Virus record (IMG/VR): IMGVR_UViG_3300021090_000117
Coordinates: 1 to 21,836 of that record
Length of the DNA: 21,836 nucleotides
Direction: 5' to 3' (one strand)
Origin: a virus
The notes under the pieces were generated by a model. It was not told the DNA's origin. It did no database searches and worked only from the letters and a program-made list of their open reading frames with translations. Numbering within the stretch: position 1 is the stretch's first letter; every line of letters starts with the position of its first letter. Positions 13,710 to 20,196 of the stretch are shown here, piece by piece. The position numbers and the translations under genes are program-made.

Positions 13710-14134
13710 TGCCTCAGGTCGCCGAGGGCCAGGAGATCACGCTTGAGCTGCTCACGGACCTGTCGACGTCGATCCGCAACGTGGCCAGGGACTTCCTTCC
13801 GGGCCGGGACTTCACCGTCTCGGTAAGGCGTGAGCCCGCGGGCATCGTCTTGCGGGTGCCCGGCGCGACCTCGAAGCCAATGGAGGCGGCGCTATACGAG
13901 CTGGCACAGGGCTTGAAAACCGTACTGGACAGGATCATACCGAGCCTGCCGCTGCGCTACATGGTCATCGGCGGGTCGGAGGCGGCGGGAATCCAGATCA
14001 CGGTGCAGCCGGGGGCAACGCCGGTCTACGGCCACGTCATCAAGGCGAAGGTCGAGAGGCTGATCGCCTCTGAGGCATTGCGGGGAAAGCCAAGGCTCGT
14101 GGATGCGCTGCTAAAAGGAGATGCGAGACTATGA
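13709..14134 (+). CDS. Protein of unknown function, head-tail region
   Basis: The 141-residue product is not recognised. The GTG start at 13709 overlaps the previous stop by one base, so translation is probably coupled. The sequence has helical segments (TLELLTDLSTSIRNVARDF and ALYELAQGLKTVLDRII) flanking beta strands (FTVSVRREPAGIVLRV and YMVIGGSEAAGIQITV), and a basic helical C terminus. The gene ends in a 4-base overlap with the next start. Position suggests a structural or connector role; no catalytic signature is visible. Confidence 0.6.
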   Translation: MPQVAEGQEITLELLTDLSTSIRNVARDFLPGRDFTVSVRREPAGIVLRVPGATSKPMEAALYELAQGLKTVLDRIIPSLPLRYMVIGGSEAAGIQITVQPGATPVYGHVIKAKVERLIASEALRGKPRLVDALLKGDARL

Positions 14135-14559
14135 GCGCCCTATCAGACTTCGCAGAAGTCGAGATCCGGAAGCACATCTTCCGAACCGGCTCCTTTACCA
14201 AGCCCACTGTCCTGCGTGTAGCCCTGGCAACAGCGGCGACGACCGACGCCCAGACCGGCGCCACGATCACGGAGGTCACCAACGCCAACGCCTACGCGCG
14301 AACCGGCCCTGACCCGCTGGACGCCAACTGGTCGGGGGCGTCCTCGAGTGATGGGCTCACCGACAACGTAGCGGCCATCACCTTCCCGACCTGTACGACA
14401 GCGACGTGGGGCACGGTCAGCCATATCGCCATTGTCGACTCGGCGACCTGGGGCGCTGGCAACTCGCTCCTGCACGGAGCGCTGACAGCGAGCAAGACCG
14501 TAGGCGTCGGCGACGTGTTCCAGTTCAACGCCGGCGCGCTGGACGTGACCTTTGCCTAG
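14131..14559 (+). CDS. Phage structural protein (tail fiber-like small beta protein)
   Basis: The 142-residue product belongs to a family I recognise in many tailed phages: an N-terminal helix (SDFAEVEIRKHIF), a TKPTVLRVAL strand, a YARTGPDP turn, then ITFPTCTTATWGTVSHIAIVD and LLHGALTASKTVGVGDVFQF, ending in a short LDVTF strand. Members are usually annotated as tail fiber or minor structural proteins; their exact place in the virion is mostly unknown. A strong AAAAGGAG ribosome-binding site lies 10 bases upstream. The protein is full length for the family. Confidence 0.75.
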   Translation: MSALSDFAEVEIRKHIFRTGSFTKPTVLRVALATAATTDAQTGATITEVTNANAYARTGPDPLDANWSGASSSDGLTDNVAAITFPTCTTATWGTVSHIAIVDSATWGAGNSLLHGALTASKTVGVGDVFQFNAGALDVTFA

Positions 14560-14569
14560 GAGGCGACCC

Positions 14570-14941
14570 ATGACCGCGAAAGAGCAGCTCCTCGAGTACG
14601 GCTACCAGCAGGCCGGCGACGACTTCGTGCCGGCCCGCGCCTCCTCCGAGCGCTGGCGCAGCGTCCCAGGCGGCTTCGAGTGCTACGCCATGCCTACCCT
14701 AACCTTCGGGGGCGGGAAGCCCTGGGGCCTGCCGCAGGACGGCGGCTTCGTGAAGGTGCCTTACCGCCAGTCGGAGCGCTTCGCGAACGCGAGCGGCCTG
14801 CACCCGGCGACGCACCCAGAGTGCTTCGAGTGGGTGTGGCCGGAAGAGCGGCTGGTGGAGATTTACGCCCACGCGCCCAAGGACGGCAAGGCCAATCCCT
14901 ACCTCCGCCAGGCGGACGGGATATTCGCCCTGGCGGAGTAA
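14570..14941 (+). CDS. Small protein of unknown function, aromatic-rich
   Basis: The 123-residue product starts at ATG 14570 with AGGAGG 7 bases upstream; an upstream in-frame start at 14552 lies inside the previous gene and is unlikely. The sequence is rich in Trp, Tyr, Phe, Gly and Pro (RWRSVPGGFECYAMP, GKPWGLPQDGG and PECFEWVWPEERL), with few long helices. I do not recognise the family. It lies between two probable structural or accessory genes, and its stop overlaps the next ATG by one base. A minor tail role is possible. Confidence 0.65.
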   Translation: MTAKEQLLEYGYQQAGDDFVPARASSERWRSVPGGFECYAMPTLTFGGGKPWGLPQDGGFVKVPYRQSERFANASGLHPATHPECFEWVWPEERLVEIYAHAPKDGKANPYLRQADGIFALAE

Positions 14942-15264
14942 TGCGCTGGCGTCTCTACTACGCTGACGGCTCGACCTTCAGCGACCGAGACGGCGAGCCC
15001 GAAGAGGCCCCTGTAGCGGGCGTCATGTGTGTCGCCCAGGAAGCGGCTAACCCGCAAGGCTTCCAGCTCCTTTACGGCACGTCCAACCTCGATGGCTACT
15101 GGTTTTACCGCGATGAGAGTTGGTTTTGCTGTGACCAGCTTGGCTTCTGGGACAACCTTTTGATGTTCCCGAATCCCAAGATCATGGTCTTCGGGCGCTC
15201 GATGCCGCGAGACGCTGACTTCTGGGCGATCATCGAGAGGGCGGGCCGTGAAGGTGTGGGCTAG
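14941..15264 (+). CDS. Small conserved phage protein of unknown function
   Basis: The 107-residue product starts at ATG 14941, sharing one base with the previous stop (TAATG). The pattern WRLYYADGSTFSDRDGEPE near the N terminus, then APVAGVMCVAQ, GYWFYRDESWFC and GFWDNLLMF, resembles a widespread small phage protein family without known function, generally encoded near tail fibers. Its 3' end overlaps the fiber gene by 17 bases, consistent with translational coupling. Two adjacent cysteines (SWFCCDQ) are unusual, but no metal-binding pattern is evident. Confidence 0.7.
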   Translation: MRWRLYYADGSTFSDRDGEPEEAPVAGVMCVAQEAANPQGFQLLYGTSNLDGYWFYRDESWFCCDQLGFWDNLLMFPNPKIMVFGRSMPRDADFWAIIERAGREGVG

Positions 15265-18200
15265 CCCTAATCAGGATCGAGAGTGGATTTCGCGTGGCAT
15301 TGAGCTTTACGCGAAGGCCACCTTCACGCCGGCGTTCGATGCTTGGCGGTTCTACAACGACGGCGGCGAGGCCACGTCCGCGCCCTGGGCGGCAGTCTCT
15401 ACGAACATCAACGTCAAGTGCGGCGCGGGCGACCGCAAGGTACACCTGCGCGTCCGCATCCAGGAGACTGCCGGCGCCGCCGGCGCCTCGACCGACGACT
15501 ATCAGCTTCAGGTATCCAAGAACGCCGGGGCCTACGCCAACGTCGCCGCGGCGTCCTCGAACATAAAGGCCGACACCGGCTCCTCTCTCACGGACGGCTC
15601 CGCGACCACGAACCGCGCCACTAACGGCCTGACAGACGGCTCAGGAGCGTTCGTAGCGGGCGTCCAAGAAGAAGGCGACGGCCAGGTCGCGAATCATGCG
15701 CTGACAGCCTCGAACTTCACCGAGCACGTCTGGGCCTTGACCCTGGTTGCCGCCGACCTCGCCAACGGCGACACGCTGGACTTCCGCATCACGCTGAACG
15801 GCGGTGCGCCTGGCATGACGAACTCGGTCACGCCGCGCATCACGGTGAGCAAGGGCACGGCGGCAACTCTAGAGTTCCAGAGTGGTTTCTACACGGGCAA
15901 TGGTGGAGCTTCGAAAGCGATCAGCGGTCTCGGTTTTGCCCCACGCTATATGTACATCAAGGAAGACTCCGCCGACGACCTTTATGTGCGTGTCGATACG
16001 ATGGATGCTGACAGTGCCCGTCACCTGAGCGGCTCTATTAACACAGGCGTGATTCTCTCCTTGGATTCGGATGGGTTCACAGTAGGACTTACCCTAAACA
16101 CCAACAATGTCATATATCACTGGGCGGCGTTTGGTGGTGAGATTGACGAGATTGACACCTTCGTTTATACGGGCAACGCTGTCGATGGTTTCTTCCACGA
16201 TGTAGGGTTTACTCCCGACTGGGTGCATGTCTGGGGCACATCCGGCTCTAGTATTTGGAAGACCAGCGACCTTGCCGGAGACGCTGCTCTTCTGCCGGAC
16301 TCAGCAGCTTTGACAGACCGCTTACAGTCTTTGGAAGCTGGCGGCTTCACAGTTGGGGTAAATGGAGACACCAACGGCAGTGGCCCGACCTACTACGGAG
16401 TCGCCCTCAAAGACCGCGCCAACGTCCTCAAGACACACACTTACGACGGCACAGGTGGCGACGACAGGACTCTAACGGGCGCAGGCTTCCAACCCAACTT
16501 CGCCTTCGTCAAGGGCAACAACAACTTTAGCGCGCACTTCCGGTTCAAGGATCAAGTAGGTGACCTAAGTTATCCCTGGACTGACACGGCCTTCAACAAC
16601 CGCATTCAGGCATTCACGTCTGACGGGATGCAGCTCGGCACGGACGCGGCGGTCAACGAGAACACGGTCGCCTTCTATGTGCTGTGGGCGAAAGCGCCTG
16701 CCGGCACCACGCACCTCGCGGAGGCATCCCTCGCCGCTTCCGGGGCTATAGCCGCGGCTGCCGTGGCGCAGTATGCGGCTGCGGCCGCTCTGGCCGTGTC
16801 AGGGGCCGTAGCGCCTCTAGGACGCCTCACGCTCAGTGGGGTCGTGGCTCTCGAGGGTAGCGGGCTTCTTGCCGGCGACGCGGCGCTCGTGCGCGCAGGC
16901 GAGGCCGCCCTCGCCGTATCAGCCGCGCTGAGCCCAGACGCGCGCATGACCTACGCCGCCGCCCTGGCCCTGGCCGCCGCCGGGGTGCTCTCTCCCGACG
17001 CGGTAGCGCAGTACGCCGCAGCCGCGGGACTCAGCGCACAGGCCCTCGTGGATCCAAGTGGCCGCCTGACTCTGGGCGGGGCCGCTGTGCTGGACGGCTC
17101 CGGTTCTCTGGCGGCCGCTGCGAGCATTGCGCGGCTGGCGGAGGCCCTTCTCGCGGCCAGCGCAACCCTTTCGCCGGACGGCCGCATGACCTATGCAGGC
17201 GCGAGCGCGCTCAACGCCGCCGGCGTGCTATCGCCGGAGGCCAGAATGCAGTACGCCGCAGCAGCTCTGCTAGATGCTCTGGCGACGGTAGGGGCGGCAG
17301 GACGCCTCACGCTCGGGGGAGAAAGCCAGCTCGCAGGTTCCGGAAACCTTGCGGCCCAGGCCGTGATCGCATTGCTCGCGGGGGCGGCGCTGACAGGCTC
17401 CGGGGCACTGTCCGGCGCCCCGAAGCTGACGCTGGCGGGAGTCTCGCAGCTCGCGGCGTCCGGTGCCCTGGATATAGCCGCCAGCGTGGCGTACGCGGTC
17501 GCCAGCGCCCTGGCCGCGACCGCTGGCCTCACGCCAGCGGGCGGGCTCATCCTAGGCGGCGCTGCCGCCCTTGACGGCTCGGGGCTGCTCTCGGCCACAC
17601 CAACTCTAATCCTGGCCGGCGCTTCCCTCCTCGAGGCCCTCGCGAGCCTGACGGCGGAGGGGATCATCGTCGGCGGTGGTCTCGTGCTGGCTGAGGCAGT
17701 GCTTGCCGCCGCCGCAGCCTTGAATGCGGCCGGGGCGCTGACGCTGGGCGGGCAGGCTGCCTTCTCAGCTGCGGCCATGCTCGCGGCTGAGGCGACCGCC
17801 TTCCGCCTGGCGGAGGCCCTGCTCGCTGGCTCAGCCGCGGTCGCCGCCGCCGCCCGCATGACTCTCTCGGCAACCGCCGGTGTATTGGAGTTTCCTACTA
17901 CACCCGTCCTTGACAATTTCAATGGCGCAGACTTGAACCCTATCAACAACACCGGGATTTGGGGCGACCATCTTCCTGGCGACAACAACATACGCCGCAT
18001 CGTAAACCAGTGTGGTTCAAGCTCGGGCTTCGGCTCCGGTCTTACGAACGCTTCTTATGACCGTCCCGTCGAGGTTTACCTGACGATCTCCGACCTGGCC
18101 GACTCTCAAATAAACCTGTATTGGCTGACCGATTCGGATGCCCTGACAGGCTACTTCTTGAATGTTGTTGGAGGCTTTCTACAGCTCTACAAGCTAGTGA

Positions 18201-19051
18201 ATGGCTTTTCACAAGCATTAGGTTCGGCAATTGCGCAGGCCATTAGCGCGGGGGATAGCCTTGGAATTGCTCATGATTCCAGCGGCACCATCCATATCTT
18301 CTACAAGGTAGGTGCGGGCGCTTGGGCGGAGATAGGGACCCGGAGCGATAGTACCTACAGTTCCGGCATCCTCGGAGTATCAGTCGCCAGCACCTCTGTG
18401 CGGGTCGACGACTTCGGCGGAGGGGTTGGCGTCCCTGTTTCTCTCAGGGGGACTGCGTCTCTGGTCGCCGTTGCCAGGCTCCAACTAGCAGCCGCAGCCT
18501 CACTGGCCGCAGCTGCAGGCCTCAGTGCTACTCCCGGCGTCACGCACAGCGGCGCGATCCTTCTGCCCTCGTCAGCGTCCCTGCAGGCCCTCGGTGGCCT
18601 GTTCACACTCGGCGAGGCATCCCTGAGCTCAGCGGGTTCTTTGTCCGCCACGGGAAGTCTCCTGGTCACGGTGGCGGCCCTCCTCGAGGCCTCAGCGGCA
18701 CTGGCCGCTGCCGGCAGGATGACCTACTCGGGGGCCGCGGCCCTCATGGCTTCCGCCGCCCTGGCCGCGACGGGCGGCGGGCTCCTCAGCGCCTCGATCT
18801 CGCTAGTCGGTAGTGCGATCATCGTCGCCGCCGGCAACCTCCCCCGGCGGCTGGCGGACGCCATCGCCCGGCTCACGGGCCAGCTCCCGCCGGGCACGGC
18901 GCTTGTCGCCAAGCTGCCCGGCGGTGGTATCGCTGTCGCCTTCCAGCTGCCCGGCGCGAGTGGGCGTGCCGCAGGCCCTCCGGGCGCCGGCCTCGCGCGC
19001 GACAGTACGCCATTGGCGGACGGCGCGGGAAGGGTAAGGATCGACGAATGA
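15248..19051 (+). CDS. Giant repeat-containing tail fiber with lectin-like insertion (1267 residues)
   Basis: Residues 1-205 form a beta-rich N-terminal region. Residues about 208-480 are three diverged copies of one beta-rich domain, each with a YTGN/YDGT-type strand, a GF(A/T/Q)P(R/D/N) motif and a GFTVG-like or GMQLG turn. Residues about 490-878 and 1064-1196 are about 25 copies of a 20-residue Ala/Leu/Gly-rich repeat, probably a shaft. Residues about 879-1061 are a lectin-like (LamG/concanavalin-like) beta domain that interrupts the repeats. Such multi-domain fibers bind host receptors. The GTG start at 15248 is preceded by GAGAGG and overlaps the previous gene. The triplicated and lectin-like parts are markedly lower in G+C than the repeats, which suggests domain acquisition. 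No chaperone or intein-like domain is seen. Confidence 0.8.
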   Translation: MKVWASPNQDREWISRGIELYAKATFTPAFDAWRFYNDGGEATSAPWAAVSTNINVKCGAGDRKVHLRVRIQETAGAAGASTDDYQLQVSKNAGAYANVAAASSNIKADTGSSLTDGSATTNRATNGLTDGSGAFVAGVQEEGDGQVANHALTASNFTEHVWALTLVAADLANGDTLDFRITLNGGAPGMTNSVTPRITVSKGTAATLEFQSGFYTGNGGASKAISGLGFAPRYMYIKEDSADDLYVRVDTMDADSARHLSGSINTGVILSLDSDGFTVGLTLNTNNVIYHWAAFGGEIDEIDTFVYTGNAVDGFFHDVGFTPDWVHVWGTSGSSIWKTSDLAGDAALLPDSAALTDRLQSLEAGGFTVGVNGDTNGSGPTYYGVALKDRANVLKTHTYDGTGGDDRTLTGAGFQPNFAFVKGNNNFSAHFRFKDQVGDLSYPWTDTAFNNRIQAFTSDGMQLGTDAAVNENTVAFYVLWAKAPAGTTHLAEASLAASGAIAAAAVAQYAAAAALAVSGAVAPLGRLTLSGVVALEGSGLLAGDAALVRAGEAALAVSAALSPDARMTYAAALALAAAGVLSPDAVAQYAAAAGLSAQALVDPSGRLTLGGAAVLDGSGSLAAAASIARLAEALLAASATLSPDGRMTYAGASALNAAGVLSPEARMQYAAAALLDALATVGAAGRLTLGGESQLAGSGNLAAQAVIALLAGAALTGSGALSGAPKLTLAGVSQLAASGALDIAASVAYAVASALAATAGLTPAGGLILGGAAALDGSGLLSATPTLILAGASLLEALASLTAEGIIVGGGLVLAEAVLAAAAALNAAGALTLGGQAAFSAAAMLAAEATAFRLAEALLAGSAAVAAAARMTLSATAGVLEFPTTPVLDNFNGADLNPINNTGIWGDHLPGDNNIRRIVNQCGSSSGFGSGLTNASYDRPVEVYLTISDLADSQINLYWLTDSDALTGYFLNVVGGFLQLYKLVNGFSQALGSAIAQAISAGDSLGIAHDSSGTIHIFYKVGAGAWAEIGTRSDSTYSSGILGVSVASTSVRVDDFGGGVGVPVSLRGTASLVAVARLQLAAAASLAAAAGLSATPGVTHSGAILLPSSASLQALGGLFTLGEASLSSAGSLSATGSLLVTVAALLEASAALAAAGRMTYSGAAALMASAALAATGGGLLSASISLVGSAIIVAAGNLPRRLADAIARLTGQLPPGTALVAKLPGGGIAVAFQLPGASGRAAGPPGAGLARDSTPLADGAGRVRIDE
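15869..16690 (+). repeat. Three tandem diverged copies of a beta-rich fiber domain
   Basis: The encoded segment (fiber residues about 208-480) contains three copies of about 90 residues starting near residues 214, 305 and 397. Shared landmarks are a Y-T/D-G-N/T strand, a GF-x-P motif, and a C-terminal GFTVG or GMQLG turn followed by N and an aromatic strand. Local G+C is low: bases 16081-16140 contain 28 G/C of 60. Similar domains occur in other phage tail proteins, probably for host binding. Confidence 0.65.
16715..17880 (+). repeat. 60-bp tandem repeat array in fiber gene, first block (about 19 units, 240-bp higher order)
   Basis: Units of 20 codons repeat with pattern A-x-x-x-L-x-x-x-G-x-L-x-x-x-x-x-L-T-L/Y. 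Related units recur every four, giving an exact 240-bp period: matching QY-type units begin at 16763, 17003 and 17243; RLTL-type units near 16821, 17061 and 17301; RMTY-type units near 16938 and 17178. The pattern implies growth by duplication of a four-unit block. One unit near 17690 is five codons longer. The array is very G+C rich (45 of 60 at 17101-17160). Confidence 0.85.
17881..18430 (+). other. Lectin-like domain inserted into the fiber repeat array
   Basis: Fiber residues about 879-1061 break the 20-residue repeat and encode a beta-sandwich-like domain with a VLDNFNGADL start, a GYFLNVVGGFLQLYKL core and a closing VRVDDFGGG strand. This resembles LamG/concanavalin-type glycan-binding domains. 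Base composition drops sharply (29 G/C of 60 at 18181-18240), and the repeats resume right after it. It reads as an in-frame domain insertion. Confidence 0.65.
18437..18835 (+). repeat. 60-bp tandem repeat array in fiber gene, second block (about 6-7 units)
   Basis: After the lectin-like insertion the same 20-codon repeat resumes with units such as AAAASLAAAAGLSATPGVTH and TVAALLEASAALAAAGRMTY. Units here are more diverged, and some are 19 or 21 codons. The array ends near IIVAAGNLP, followed by a non-repeat C-terminal tail rich in Gly, Pro and Ala. Confidence 0.75.
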
Positions 19052-20193
19052 CCGCTACCGTCTACGTCACGGTCGAAGATGTTGCCGCGCAGCTCGCCGC
19101 GCTCTACACCCGCATCGAGCTTCACAGCGCGGCCAGTGTCGGCGGCGCGTACAGCCTGGTCGCCAACACGGACCTGGTCGCCGGCGACTACACCTACTCG
19201 CTAGAGGACGCGGCCGGCGACCTCAACACCTTCTACAAGTACCGCTTCACGGCGGCCGGCGGCGGCGCGCCCCTGAGCGCCTTCTCCAATCCTTTTCAGC
19301 CCGAAGGCGTCACCCGCAAGAAGATTCGCCAATACGCGATCACGAACTACCGCCAGGGCGTGGTGCTCGCGGCGGCGGGCTCGGGCAGCTCAACCTCGGT
19401 GCCGCTGACGGACTATCGCTTCAAGTCCAGCATCTACCGCACCAACCGCGGCAAGGGCTCCTGGCTGCACCCGACCACGGGCAGCCGCGCCCTCGAGACG
19501 CGGATCATCTCGGCGACGGACCCGGCGAACGGCACGTTCACGGTGAGCCCGGCCCTGTCGGGCGCCCTCGCCGCTGCCGACGAGTTCGAGTGGCATTGGC
19601 TCGCGGACCCGGACGAGTGGAACGGCGCCATCAACCGCGCGGCCGACCGCTACTACCAGCTCGAGCGCGTGCCCATCGTCTGTGTCGCCGGCCAGGAAGA
19701 GTTCGACCTCACCGAGATCGCGCCCTGGCTGCGCTCTAAAGAGGACATTTTCGGGCTCTGGCACTACCCGCTGTCCGACGACGCCACGCCCGACGCCGAC
19801 GACGAGCCGTTTCAGGGCAACGGGCGCTGGTGGCGGCCGCGCCAGGACGGGGCGACGGTCACTCTCGTGATCTCGCCGGCCCAGGCCACCGGCAAGCACC
19901 TCTACCTCGAGGCAGCCCGACCGATGCCCAAGCTCCACACCGACGCCTCGGTGGGGCCAGCCCCGGCGGCGGTCGACCTCTGGGCGGCGCTGGCCTACGA
20001 CGAGATGATGGACCTGCTCTCGCGGCCGGGCACGGGCGCATCGAAGGACCGGAGCGCCTGGGAGCGCGAGCGGGCCCGGCATCGGGCCGACACGCTGGTG
20101 CCCCTCCTGCGGCGCGAACGCCTGAAGCCGCGCGGCCAGCCGCCGCAGCTCCCGACGCCGGCGAATGCCCCGCGGGCATGGAGCGCCCGGTAG
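19048..20193 (+). CDS. Putative head-tail adaptor with N-terminal FnIII-like domain
   Basis: Residues about 5-88 look like a fibronectin type III-like domain: IELHSAASVGGAYSLVA, then a YTYSLEDAAGDLNTFYKYRF strand pair and LSAFSNPF. Residues 92-345 resemble a family of phage connector/adaptor proteins: a TRKKIRQYAITNYR helix, a central beta region, DPDEWNGAINRAADRYYQL, a GLWHYPL strand, and a helical C-terminal half (WAALAYDEMMDLLSRPG, then ARHRADTLVPLLRRERL). Adaptors join the portal to the tail or nozzle. The start overlaps the fiber stop by 4 bases. In short-tailed phages an adaptor gene is followed by a nozzle gene, which matches the next gene here. The domain fusion is unusual but not unknown in phages. 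The adaptor role is a moderate-confidence inference. Confidence 0.6.
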   Translation: MTATVYVTVEDVAAQLAALYTRIELHSAASVGGAYSLVANTDLVAGDYTYSLEDAAGDLNTFYKYRFTAAGGGAPLSAFSNPFQPEGVTRKKIRQYAITNYRQGVVLAAAGSGSSTSVPLTDYRFKSSIYRTNRGKGSWLHPTTGSRALETRIISATDPANGTFTVSPALSGALAAADEFEWHWLADPDEWNGAINRAADRYYQLERVPIVCVAGQEEFDLTEIAPWLRSKEDIFGLWHYPLSDDATPDADDEPFQGNGRWWRPRQDGATVTLVISPAQATGKHLYLEAARPMPKLHTDASVGPAPAAVDLWAALAYDEMMDLLSRPGTGASKDRSAWERERARHRADTLVPLLRRERLKPRGQPPQLPTPANAPRAWSAR

Positions 20194-20196
20194 CCG

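Noticed and set aside
16715-18835. CRISPR-like or satellite repeat
   Set aside because: The repeats are coding, in frame, contiguous without spacers, and diverged at synonymous positions; they are a protein repeat.
15248-19051. Diversity-generating retroelement target in the fiber gene
   Set aside because: No reverse transcriptase or template repeat is visible in the window, and the lectin-like domain is not at the C terminus as in typical variable proteins.
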